This document shows, piece by piece, positions 1 to 5,234 of a stretch of 5,234 nt of DNA. The stretch is from JBFJVD01 sp041624375. Lineage in GTDB: Bacteria > Chloroflexota > Anaerolineae > Anaerolineales > E44-bin32. Under the pieces are notes generated by a model. The model was not told the origin of the DNA. It did no database searches and saw nothing but the letters and a program-made list of their open reading frames with translations. Every line of letters begins with the position of its first letter. Position 1 is the stretch's first letter. The stretch covers positions 1 to 5,234 of the forward strand of contig JBFJVD010000209.1 of assembly GCA_041624375.1 (NCBI GenBank). The letters run 5' to 3'. Position numbers and translations under genes: made by a program.

Positions 1-496
1 CGGCAAAGCCCGGATCTATGCGGCCGAGCAGCCGTCCTTTCCAGTCGGAAAATCCGGCGGGGGGTGCCAGATCCGTTCCTCCGTACCACTCAACCCAGGC
101 CGGCCAATTGGCGCCGAAGGCCTGCCCGCTCAGCTGTTCCAGGGCCGCGACGGTTTCTTGATAGCCTGACCCGAAGGCGATGCCGACCTCGGTGGCGCGC
201 ATCAGCTCAATGAGCACAGGGACGAAGCGCTCATCGTTCTGCTCGACGATCACGTCCAGTGCCTGTGCTGCAGTCTCCGGATTCACCGACGCCAGATCCT
301 CCATCAGCGCGCGCGCCTGGGATTCAGACAGCGGCGCCGTGATGCTCCGCGGGGTGACGGAAGCTTCGAGAGTCGGAGGCTCCGTCGTGTTGCTTCCAGC
401 CTCCGGAGACGCCGCGGGCAGCGCGGGGCCCGAACAGCCCCCGATCAGGAGCGCAGCAGTAAGCGCAAGGACGCCAGCCAGCCAAGAACTTTTCAC
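1..496 (-). CDS. Lipoprotein, possible DUF3179-family protein (N-terminal part; continues beyond left edge)
   Basis: An open frame read leftward from GTG at 496-494 gives 165 codons without a stop and leaves the window at base 1, so the C-terminus is missing. A GGAGG (501-505) lies 4 nt before the GTG and decides this start. The N-terminus is a bacterial lipoprotein signal: MKSSWLAG, a hydrophobic stretch, then the lipobox IGGC with the lipidated cysteine at residue 21. This implies export and anchoring on the outer face of the membrane. A low-complexity Ser/Thr/Pro/Ala linker (about residues 22-55) follows, then a helical segment (about 58-125) that looks like one or two HEAT-like helix pairs. 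The visible end contains WPAWVEWYG (about 130-138) and WKGRLLGRIDPGFA. From memory this resembles the segment just before the catalytically uncharacterised DUF3179 domain in Chloroflexota proteins, but the diagnostic domain lies outside the window. The lipoprotein call is firm; the family call is tentative and the function unknown. Confidence 0.8.
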   Translation of the reverse strand, partial: MKSSWLAGVLALTAALLIGGCSGPALPAASPEAGSNTTEPPTLEASVTPRSITAPLSESQARALMEDLASVNPETAAQALDVIVEQNDERFVPVLIELMRATEVGIAFGSGYQETVAALEQLSGQAFGANWPAWVEWYGGTDLAPPAGFSDWKGRLLGRIDPGFA

Positions 497-553
497 GCAA
501 CCTCCAGTGGGCCGATCGATCCTGCCCATTGAATCCGATTGTCATGCCATTAC

Positions 554-572
554 CTTAAGACATTCTTAACCA
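554..572. promoter_or_regulatory. CTTAA direct repeat / TTAAGA-CAT-TCTTAA palindrome, candidate regulator site
   Basis: CTTAA occurs at 554-558 and again at 565-569, exactly 11 bp apart. The same bases form a perfect 6-bp inverted repeat, TTAAGA (555-560), CAT, TCTTAA (564-569). Direct repeats with an 11-bp period are typical of PhoB/OmpR-type response regulators, and the second copy, CTTAACCA, differs at one base from the CTTAACCT unit of cyanobacterial Pho boxes. For the leftward lipoprotein gene the site would cover the -35 position of a weak -10 candidate, GACAAT (543-538 on the minus strand), as at activator-dependent Pho promoters. It also lies about 24 bp upstream of the -35 of the rightward gene. 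The repeat is seen directly; the regulator is inference, and the symmetric reading (a dimeric repressor) is equally possible. Confidence 0.35.
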
Positions 573-595
573 CAAAAGCCGCGCCATGTACCTGA

Positions 596-624
596 TTGCC
601 AAAATAGAACACTTGTGCTATGCT
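596..624 (+). promoter_or_regulatory. Sigma70-type promoter of the radical SAM gene
   Basis: TTGCCA (596-601; 4 of 6 to TTGACA) and TATGCT (619-624; 4 of 6 to TATAAT) are separated by exactly 17 bp. The predicted transcription start is 6-7 nt after the -10, at 630-631, which coincides with the GTG start codon at 631. No Shine-Dalgarno precedes that GTG, so the arrangement implies a leaderless mRNA. Confidence 0.6.
605..620. promoter_or_regulatory. Candidate LexA/SOS box within the radical SAM gene promoter
   Basis: TAGAACACTTGTGCTA is an imperfect palindrome with 7-nt arms (TAGAACA and TGTGCTA; one mismatched pair) around a 2-nt centre. Its core GAAC-ACTT-GTGC is one base away from GAAC-N4-GTTC, the core of Bacillus- and actinobacteria-type SOS boxes. 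It fills the end of the spacer and overlaps the first two bases of the -10, where a bound repressor would block RNA polymerase. Its placement before a DNA-repair gene supports the reading, but the LexA motif of this organism is not known from the window. Confidence 0.45.
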
Positions 625-630
625 TCAGTC

Positions 631-1824
631 GTGAATCGCTTCGAGAAGCTGCTCACGATTGCCGAACAGACGTCGTTCGAAGTCGACAGCCGCGAGCCCA
701 TTCAGCCCTGCGGCCACCGCCCCTCGGAGCTGCGGCATCGGTACGGCGCCGGTCCCGAGATCCGCTATGGGGAACGGCGCCTGCCGGTCCACCTGGCGGC
801 AGCGCCTGGCGGGCGGCGGGTCCGGCTGCTGAAGTCGATGCTGACGACGGCATGTGAGCGCGATTGCTACTACTGCCCATTCCGCGCCGGCCGCCGCGCC
901 CGGCGGTTTAGCTTCACGCCTGAAGAGATGGCCCGAACCTTCGAAGAGGTCCATCGGCGCGGCGCCGTCGACGGCCTGTTTCTCTCAACCGGGATCCTGC
1001 GCGGCGGGGCCAACACCCAGAACCGGCTGCTGGATACCGCCGAAATCCTGCGGACTCAACTCGGCTATCGGGGCTATCTGCATCTGAAAGTCATGCCCGG
1101 CGCCGAGCACGACCAGGTCCTCAGGGCGATGCAGCTTGCCGACCGGGTGTCGATCAATCTGGAAGCGCCCAACGGGGATCGGCTTGCCCGATTGGCGCCG
1201 AACAAGCAGTTTCTGGAAGAACTGCTCGAGCCGCTCCAGTGGGCGACGGAGATCCGCCGCAATCATCCAGCGGCCGAGGCCTGGAGCGGCCGCTGGGCTT
1301 CAACCACGACCCAATTCGTGGTCGGCGCGGCCGGCGAGAGCGATGTGGAGCTGCTGCACACGACGGCCGGCCTCTACCGGTCAAACGGGCTGCGGCGCGC
1401 CTATTTCGAAGCCTTCGAACCCGTAGCGGATACGCCGCTGGAGGATCTGGCCGCCGAGGATAAGCGCAGAGAACACCGTCTCTACCAGGCCTCCTTCCTC
1501 CTGCGAGACTACGCCTACGACCTGGAGGATCTGGTCTTCGATGCGGATGGCCTCCTGCCGCTGAACCTCGATCCCAAGCGCGCGGCTGCCGACCGGACCC
1601 TGCGCGAGGCGCCGCTCGAACTGAATCGAGCACAGCGGGAAGCACTGATGCGGGTCCCTGGTATTGGTCCACGCGGTGCAGCTGCGATCCTGCGGTACCG
1701 GAACAAGGGTACCTTGCGTGACCTGCGCCAGCTGCGCGGCCTGGGGATCCACGCCGAACGCGCGGCCCCCTATGTTCTCCTCGACGGACGCCGCCCGCCG
1801 CAGCAACTGCCGCTGTTTGCCTAA
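631..1824 (+). CDS. Putative DNA modification/repair radical SAM protein with C-terminal helix-hairpin-helix (TIGR03916-like)
   Basis: The product has 397 residues from GTG 631. The in-frame ATG at 586 adds 15 residues but lies upstream of the promoter's -35 and has no Shine-Dalgarno, so GTG 631 is preferred. The radical SAM cluster motif CxxxCxxC is C75, C79, C82 (CERDCYYC) and should ligate a [4Fe-4S] cluster that cleaves S-adenosylmethionine. Family-like blocks follow in order: GLFLSTGI (115-122), HLK (151-153), a SINLEAP segment, TTQFVVGA (226-233), HRLYQ..LLRDY, and LPLNLDPK. The C-terminus carries a helix-hairpin-helix, VPGIG at 342-346 with the second half near 362-385, which suggests nonspecific DNA binding. 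Members of this family are usually encoded beside a uracil-DNA-glycosylase-superfamily partner (TIGR03915-like). No such gene flanks it here: a lipoprotein gene diverges from it and ferritin converges on it. The actual reaction of the family is not established; a cytoplasmic role in DNA repair or base modification is inferred. Length and motifs indicate an intact gene. Confidence 0.92.
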   Translation: MNRFEKLLTIAEQTSFEVDSREPIQPCGHRPSELRHRYGAGPEIRYGERRLPVHLAAAPGGRRVRLLKSMLTTACERDCYYCPFRAGRRARRFSFTPEEMARTFEEVHRRGAVDGLFLSTGILRGGANTQNRLLDTAEILRTQLGYRGYLHLKVMPGAEHDQVLRAMQLADRVSINLEAPNGDRLARLAPNKQFLEELLEPLQWATEIRRNHPAAEAWSGRWASTTTQFVVGAAGESDVELLHTTAGLYRSNGLRRAYFEAFEPVADTPLEDLAAEDKRREHRLYQASFLLRDYAYDLEDLVFDADGLLPLNLDPKRAAADRTLREAPLELNRAQREALMRVPGIGPRGAAAILRYRNKGTLRDLRQLRGLGIHAERAAPYVLLDGRRPPQQLPLFA

Positions 1825-1852
1825 AAAGAGAGCGCAGCTTGGGCTGCGCTCT
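1823..1852 (-). terminator. Intrinsic terminator of the ferritin gene, overlapping the end of the convergent gene
   Basis: AGAGCGCAGC (1829-1838) and GCTGCGCTCT (1843-1852) form a perfect 10-bp GC-rich stem with the loop TTGG. Read on the minus strand the hairpin is followed by CTTTTT (1828-1823), a short U-tract, so it terminates leftward transcription about 25 bp after the ferritin stop. On the plus strand TCGG follows and there is no U-tract, although the same hairpin could still slow rightward transcription just after the radical SAM stop codon (1822-1824). Confidence 0.85.
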
Positions 1853-1876
1853 TCGGATCGACCCTTCCGGCGGGAG

Positions 1877-2389
1877 CTACTCCTCGCCCTCTTCATCGTG
1901 GGGATCCCCCATGTGGGCCACATACTGCTCTACCAGGAGCAGGCCGGACTCTCCGGCGCGCCGCACGATGCCGAGCAACTCCTCCATCGTCGAGACCTCT
2001 TCGAGCTGCTCTTCGACGAACCAACGCAGGAACTGCTGCGTCATGTGGTCGTTCTCTTCCATCGCCAAATCCATCAGGCCGTTGATCTGCTGGGTGACTT
2101 CGAGCTCCCAGTCGAGCGCCATCTGGACCGCAGTTTCCGCGCCGGTGATCCCGGTCGGTGCGGCTTCGATGGCCGGGACTGCAACCGACCCTCCGGCGTC
2201 TAACGCGTAGTGCACGATGCGCAGCGCATGGGCGCGCTCTTCATCCGACTGGCGAAAGAAGAAGCCGGCAAGCGCTGGCAGTGATTCGTTTTCAAAGAAG
2301 GCAGCGATGTGCAGATACTGGTTAGAAGCACCGAGTTCACTTCCAACCTGGCGGTTGAGCGCCGCGTTCATGTTCTGGCTGATCAGCAT
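1877..2389 (-). CDS. ftnA: Non-heme bacterial ferritin
   Basis: The product has 170 residues, the usual length for FtnA-type ferritin: a four-helix-bundle subunit that assembles into a 24-mer cage in the cytoplasm and oxidises Fe2+ for mineral storage. All ferroxidase positions expected from alignment with E. coli FtnA are present: E18, Y25, E51 and H54 (in EERAH), E95 (WELEVTQQIN), and E127, Q128, E131 (WFVEEQLEEV). There is no Met ligand typical of bacterioferritin, which argues for the non-heme class. The C-terminus ends in an acidic, His-containing tail (DPHDEEGEE) of uncertain role. ATG 2389-2387 is preceded by GGGAG (2398-2394) with a 4-nt spacer, which supports this start. The gene lies 88 bp downstream of the peptidase gene on the same strand but has its own leader and a terminator at 1823-1852, so it may be monocistronic. 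The symbol is by family resemblance; ftn would be equally suitable. Confidence 0.95.
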   Translation of the reverse strand: MLISQNMNAALNRQVGSELGASNQYLHIAAFFENESLPALAGFFFRQSDEERAHALRIVHYALDAGGSVAVPAIEAAPTGITGAETAVQMALDWELEVTQQINGLMDLAMEENDHMTQQFLRWFVEEQLEEVSTMEELLGIVRRAGESGLLLVEQYVAHMGDPHDEEGEE

Positions 2390-2443
2390 GGAACTCCCTC
2401 GATTGGTGTGGGTAGTGTGTGACGTGCGAGGCGATCGATCTCA

Positions 2444-2462
2444 CCTTCATCTTACATTAAGG
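2444..2462. promoter_or_regulatory. Imperfect 19-bp palindrome in the ferritin leader, candidate operator
   Basis: CCTTCATCTTACATTAAGG has 9-nt arms that match at 7 of 9 positions (CCTTCATCT against CCTTAATGT). It ends 55 bp before the ferritin ATG. On the minus strand it contains TAAGAT (2454-2449; 4 of 6 to TATAAT), the only -10-like hexamer I find in this leader, with no good -35 at 16-18 bp. The length and dyad symmetry suit a dimeric metal regulator of the Fur or DtxR/MntR type, but the bases do not match a consensus I can name. Low-confidence assignment. Confidence 0.3.
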
Positions 2463-2489
2463 CGGACCGGATCCTGATCAAGATCCGCC
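2461..2489 (-). repeat. Inverted repeat at the 3' end of the peptidase gene, weak terminator candidate
   Basis: GGCGGA (2461-2466) and TCCGCC (2484-2489) can pair, and inner GATCC/GGATC segments can form an alternative 5-bp stem. The peptidase stop codon (2480-2478) lies inside the loop. On the minus strand TTAATGT follows rather than a U-run, so termination would be inefficient and some readthrough into ferritin is possible. Confidence 0.3.
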
Positions 2490-3731
2490 GGTCACAAAAT
2501 CCAGACCGTACTGCGCATCGATATAGTTCGGGTTGATCCCAAGCGCCGACTGGAAATCCTCAACCGATCCAAAAAGATCACCCAGCCGGTAGCGCGCCCA
2601 GCCTCGCCAGAGAAGTGATTCCTCCGCCTTGTAGGTACGGAAGAGCGTGGCATCGGCCAGCTCGATCACATCTTCAAAACGTCCCTGGTGGAAATACGCG
2701 ATATAGGGGCCAAACTGGTAGCGGGTGTAGCGCCAGGGCAGGCCGAGGGAAAGCGCGGTGTCGTAGGCGCTCGCCGCCTCCCCGTAGCGCTCGAAATAGA
2801 CCTGATTCGTGCCTAGATTGAACCAGGCGAACGCATCCTCGGGGTCCGCCTCAACTTCGGCCTGGGCGGCGGCCAGCGCGCGCACCCGGTTCTGGTCGGG
2901 GTCGCCATCTTCACCTAGCAGCCCATCGATAACCGCCTGATCCTGCGGGAAGTAGATGTAGATGAAGACCCGATTGAAGGCACGCCAGCCTTCGTCCAGG
3001 GCCTCATAGGTGATGAGGCGATCCTGGCCACCGGTTCCAGGATTGGTGTCCTGCACCGTGAAGGTCTGGGCCGCGTCGTCATAACCCGTCAGCAGCAGAT
3101 AGTGGCCGGCCCATCCCCCACCGCCATCCGTTTCGTCGAGGATGAACCCTTTTTCAACAATCACAGGGTAGCCGGCCGCCAGGAACCGCTTCAACGTCTC
3201 GAGCGTGCCGCCCACCCGGAAATCGGCGTTGAGCCAGCCGGCCCGGGTCCGGACGTAGTAGACCAGCTCCTCAACGTTGACATTCTTGTCTCCGCGATCT
3301 GGTTTCAGGAGATCCGATATGTCGAACTGGTCGCCCTGCCAGCCGAAATAGCGCAAACCAAGGGCCAGTGTGGCCGGTCCGCAGTTGTTCCAATCTTGTT
3401 TTTCCCACGCCGGAGCGGGAAGTGCGACAGACGCCGGGAGCGGCGTCGGCGACGGCCCGATGGTGGGGGATGCCGTGGGGACGACGACCTGGGTGGCTGC
3501 CTCCGTTGGCTGTGGCACGCGGGTCGCAGCAGCACTCGCCACACCTGCCGGCACGGGCACCGTGTCGCCCGGCGCGAGCCAGCCTCGGACGACGCCACCG
3601 GCATAGTCAAGGCGCCATTCGAGTGCAAACTTGACGAAAGGCAGCTGGTAGACCAGGAGGAATGTGCCGACGGCAACCGATGCGCCGAACAAGAAGCGGG
3701 TGAACCAGGCCAAACTGAGCCGAGATTGCAT
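2478..3731 (-). CDS. Membrane-anchored C39-like cysteine peptidase with TPR repeats
   Basis: The product has 417 residues from ATG 3731-3729. An in-frame ATG three codons upstream (3740-3738) overlaps the TATAAT box and cannot be in the mRNA from that promoter, so the second ATG is chosen. Domain order: a signal-anchor helix (about residues 10-30); a Pro/Thr/Ser/Ala-rich linker (about 55-107); a papain-like Peptidase_C39_2-type domain (about 108-262); and TPR-like helices to the end. Catalytic residues can be proposed: C117 in DWNNCGPATLAL, Q112 as oxyanion residue, H210 in GHYLLLTGYDD, and D228 in VQDTNPG. TPR-like pairs sit near 298-332, 342-367 and 370-402 (the last has the GSVEDFQSALGINPN pattern). 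Predicted topology puts the catalytic and TPR parts outside the membrane. Substrate is unknown. Unlike bacteriocin-exporter C39 domains it is not fused to an ABC transporter and has no nearby leader peptide, so a general envelope or peptide-processing role is more likely. The catalytic residues appear intact. Confidence 0.85.
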   Translation of the reverse strand: MQSRLSLAWFTRFLFGASVAVGTFLLVYQLPFVKFALEWRLDYAGGVVRGWLAPGDTVPVPAGVASAAATRVPQPTEAATQVVVPTASPTIGPSPTPLPASVALPAPAWEKQDWNNCGPATLALGLRYFGWQGDQFDISDLLKPDRGDKNVNVEELVYYVRTRAGWLNADFRVGGTLETLKRFLAAGYPVIVEKGFILDETDGGGGWAGHYLLLTGYDDAAQTFTVQDTNPGTGGQDRLITYEALDEGWRAFNRVFIYIYFPQDQAVIDGLLGEDGDPDQNRVRALAAAQAEVEADPEDAFAWFNLGTNQVYFERYGEAASAYDTALSLGLPWRYTRYQFGPYIAYFHQGRFEDVIELADATLFRTYKAEESLLWRGWARYRLGDLFGSVEDFQSALGINPNYIDAQYGLDFVTGGS

Positions 3732-3738
3732 GGGCGGC

Positions 3739-3747
3739 ATTATAACA
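3739..3747 (-). promoter_or_regulatory. Extended -10 promoter of the peptidase gene (leaderless)
   Basis: On the minus strand TGTTATAAT (3747-3739) is a perfect -10 hexamer with the TGn extension. There is no good -35 at 16-18 bp, which is normal for extended -10 promoters. Seven bases (GCCGCCC) separate the hexamer from ATG 3731, so transcription should begin at or within a base of the start codon, and no Shine-Dalgarno is present. A leaderless transcript is inferred. Confidence 0.65.
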
Positions 3748-3789
3748 GCCGAAAAACTCAGAGCCTGCAGTCAGCTCCCATGTCGGGTT

Positions 3790-3798
3790 TGCTAGAAT
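3790..3798 (+). promoter_or_regulatory. Extended -10 promoter candidate for zwf
   Basis: TGCTAGAAT carries a 5-of-6 -10 hexamer (TAGAAT, 3793-3798) with the TGn extension; no convincing -35 is seen. Transcription would start near 3805 and give a leader of about 60 nt. That leader contains CAGCGC (3817-3822) and GCGCTG (3835-3840), able to form a 6-bp stem with a 12-nt loop upstream of the ribosome site. This -10 is 45 bp from the oppositely oriented -10 of the peptidase gene, so the two promoters are back to back and could influence each other. Confidence 0.5.
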
Positions 3799-3865
3799 AG
3801 GCATTGTCCAACGCCCCAGCGCACGAGCGGATAGGCGCTGCCTGAAGCCGCGTGCGGGAGGTCCT

Positions 3866-5234
3866 ATGAGCGACACCACCTCGATCGTCATATTCGGCGC
3901 TTCCGGCGACCTGACCAAACGGAAGCTGGTTCCCGCGCTGTTCAGCCTGTTCTGCAAAGACCGCCTGCCAGAGGATTTCCAGCTGATCGGCATGGCGCGC
4001 ACCGACTACGACAGCGAGGCCTTCCGCAACCAGATGAAATCCGCGATGCAGGAATTTGCGCCGGCCAAGTTCATTGAAGATGAATGGGACCGCTTCGCGG
4101 AAAAAGTGCACTATGTTTGTGGGGACTTCGGGGAGGAGCACGCCCGGGTTGAACTCCGGGAGCGCCTGCGAGCGACGGAAGAGGCAAACGGCGGCCGCGC
4201 CAACCGCCTCTTCTACCTGGCGACACCACCATCCGTCTATGAATCAGCTCTCGTGGGCCTCGGTGAAACCGGATTGGCTCAACAGGATCGAGGCTGGCGG
4301 CGCGTGGTCATCGAAAAGCCCTTCGGCCGCGATCTCGCCAGCGCGCACCACCTGAACGAGGTAGCGCATCAGGTACTGGACGAGGAGCAGGTCTACCGGA
4401 TCGATCACTACCTGGCCAAAGAGACGGTGCAGAACCTGCTGGTGTTCCGCTTCGCCAACAGCATCTTCGAGCCCGTCTGGAACCGACTTTATATCGACCA
4501 TGTCCAGATCACGGTGGCCGAGTCGGTGGACGTTGGGCACAGGGGCCGTTTTTACGACGGCGTTGGGGTCATGCGCGACATGTTCCAGAACCACATCCTG
4601 CAGCTTCTCTCGCTGGTGGCCATGGAACCGCCGGCGTCCTTCAATTCGAACGACATCCGCAACGAACGGGTCAAGGTCCTTCGATCGCTACGTCCCATGC
4701 GCAAAAGGGAGGTGGCTGAGAACTCAGTCCGTGGCCAGTATCGGGGCTATCTCGACGATCCGGGTGTGGCAGAGGAATCGAAGACGGCGACCTACGCGGC
4801 GCTGCGCCTGTTCATCGACAACTGGCGCTGGACCGGGGTACCGTTCTATCTGCGTTCGGGGAAGGCCCTGGCAGGCAAGACGACCGAGATCCTGATTCAA
4901 TTTCGCTCCGTGCCTCACTTAATGTTCCCCATGGAGCCGGGTGAGCAGATCCGGCCGAATCAATTGGAGCTCTGCATTCAGCCGGATGAGGGTATGCATT
5001 TACGCTTCGAAGCCAAGGTCCCCGACACCAACGCCACCATGCGCTCGGTGGACATGGAGTTCCATTACGCGGACGCTTTCGGCCCCGGGGCCATACCCGA
5101 CGCCTACGAGCGGCTGCTGCTCGATGCCCTCAACGGGGACCCGTCGCTCTTCACCCGGGCCGACACCATCGAGCTGGCCTGGGGGTTGATCGACAACATC
5201 CTGGCCGCCTGGGAGAGCGACCCTCAGCCTCCTC
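3866..5234 (+). CDS. zwf: Glucose-6-phosphate 1-dehydrogenase (3' end beyond window)
   Basis: Zwf oxidises glucose-6-phosphate to 6-phosphogluconolactone with NADP+ (some enzymes also use NAD+). This is the entry step of the oxidative pentose phosphate pathway and a main cytoplasmic NADPH source. The frame runs uninterrupted for 456 codons to the right edge; the family is usually about 480-510 residues, so only the last few dozen are missing. ATG 3866 follows GGGAGG (3856-3861) with a 4-nt spacer. The N-terminal Rossmann motif is IFGASGDLTKRKL (residues 9-21). EKPFGRDL begins at residue 150. The substrate/active-site segment RIDHYLAKETVQN contains D180, H181 and K185, and the predicted general base is H243 in MFQNHILQ. 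The usual DHYLGKE signature reads DHYLAKE here, one Gly-to-Ala change at residue 184; all catalytic residues are kept. In many bacteria gnd, opcA or pgl follow zwf, but the downstream gene is not visible. Confidence 0.97.
   Translation, partial: MSDTTSIVIFGASGDLTKRKLVPALFSLFCKDRLPEDFQLIGMARTDYDSEAFRNQMKSAMQEFAPAKFIEDEWDRFAEKVHYVCGDFGEEHARVELRERLRATEEANGGRANRLFYLATPPSVYESALVGLGETGLAQQDRGWRRVVIEKPFGRDLASAHHLNEVAHQVLDEEQVYRIDHYLAKETVQNLLVFRFANSIFEPVWNRLYIDHVQITVAESVDVGHRGRFYDGVGVMRDMFQNHILQLLSLVAMEPPASFNSNDIRNERVKVLRSLRPMRKREVAENSVRGQYRGYLDDPGVAEESKTATYAALRLFIDNWRWTGVPFYLRSGKALAGKTTEILIQFRSVPHLMFPMEPGEQIRPNQLELCIQPDEGMHLRFEAKVPDTNATMRSVDMEFHYADAFGPGAIPDAYERLLLDALNGDPSLFTRADTIELAWGLIDNILAAWESDPQPP

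Noticed and set aside
586..630. Upstream in-frame ATG extending the radical SAM protein by 15 residues
   Set aside because: It lies before the -35/-10 elements, has no Shine-Dalgarno, and the extra residues are translated promoter sequence.
1381..1923. 180-codon open frame antisense to the radical SAM gene
   Set aside because: It is a GC-rich shadow frame across a clearly conserved gene, shows no recognisable domain, and overlaps the terminator and the ferritin end.
513..2440. CGATCGATC present in two leaders (513-521 and 2432-2440)
   Set aside because: It is a short self-overlapping GATC repeat, at different distances from the two start codons; two copies in 5 kb of GC-rich DNA can be chance.
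2478..3731. Bacteriocin-processing or double-glycine leader peptidase system
   Set aside because: There is no ABC transporter, no small leader-bearing peptide gene and no modification enzyme nearby; the fold is C39-like only in a broad sense.
3102..3800. 232-codon open frame antisense to the peptidase gene
   Set aside because: Its composition is Arg/Gly/Pro-rich and atypical, with no motif; the opposite strand encodes the peptidase catalytic residues.
3607..4141. Long minus-strand frames across the start of zwf
   Set aside because: They run through the divergent promoter region and antisense to the conserved Zwf nucleotide-binding domain, with no ribosome site or recognisable protein.
1..5234. 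Mobile element, CRISPR array, tRNA or rRNA
   Set aside because: No terminal repeats, transposase or integrase frame, regularly spaced repeats, or recognisable cloverleaf or rRNA sequence was seen on either strand.

Overview
The window is high-GC (about 60%) bacterial chromosomal DNA with five protein-coding genes and no RNA gene, insertion sequence, CRISPR array or obvious foreign segment. The mix of genes fits a Chloroflexota (Anaerolineae-like) genome: a lipoprotein with DUF3179-like features, a membrane-anchored C39-like peptidase with TPRs, a radical-SAM/HhH DNA-repair protein, ferritin and zwf. That taxonomic guess is inference from protein style, not from a marker gene.

Layout: (i) 1-496, minus strand, the N-terminal part of a lipoprotein that runs off the left edge. 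(ii) 497-630, a divergent intergenic region with a CTTAA direct repeat/palindrome, a sigma70-type promoter and a LexA-like palindrome inside that promoter. (iii) 631-1824, plus strand, a radical SAM protein of the 'putative DNA modification/repair' family (TIGR03916-like), with CxxxCxxC and a C-terminal helix-hairpin-helix. (iv) 1823-1852, a terminator hairpin oriented for the convergent ferritin gene. (v) 1877-2389, minus strand, a non-heme ferritin with a complete ferroxidase centre. (vi) 2390-2477, its leader, with an imperfect 19-bp palindrome. (vii) 2478-3731, minus strand, an anchored C39-like cysteine peptidase with a Pro/Thr/Ser-rich linker and TPRs. (viii) 3732-3865, a compact divergent promoter region. 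(ix) 3866-5234, plus strand, zwf (glucose-6-phosphate dehydrogenase), cut by the right edge.

The genes do not form one pathway. DNA repair, iron storage (which limits Fenton chemistry) and NADPH supply by Zwf all touch oxidative or genotoxic stress, but each gene has its own signals and the link is only thematic. The best observations are regulatory. Two genes (631 and 3731) have -10 boxes 6-7 nt before the start codon and no Shine-Dalgarno, which points to leaderless mRNAs. The DNA-repair gene's promoter also carries an SOS-box-like palindrome. I see no convincing previously undescribed multi-gene system.
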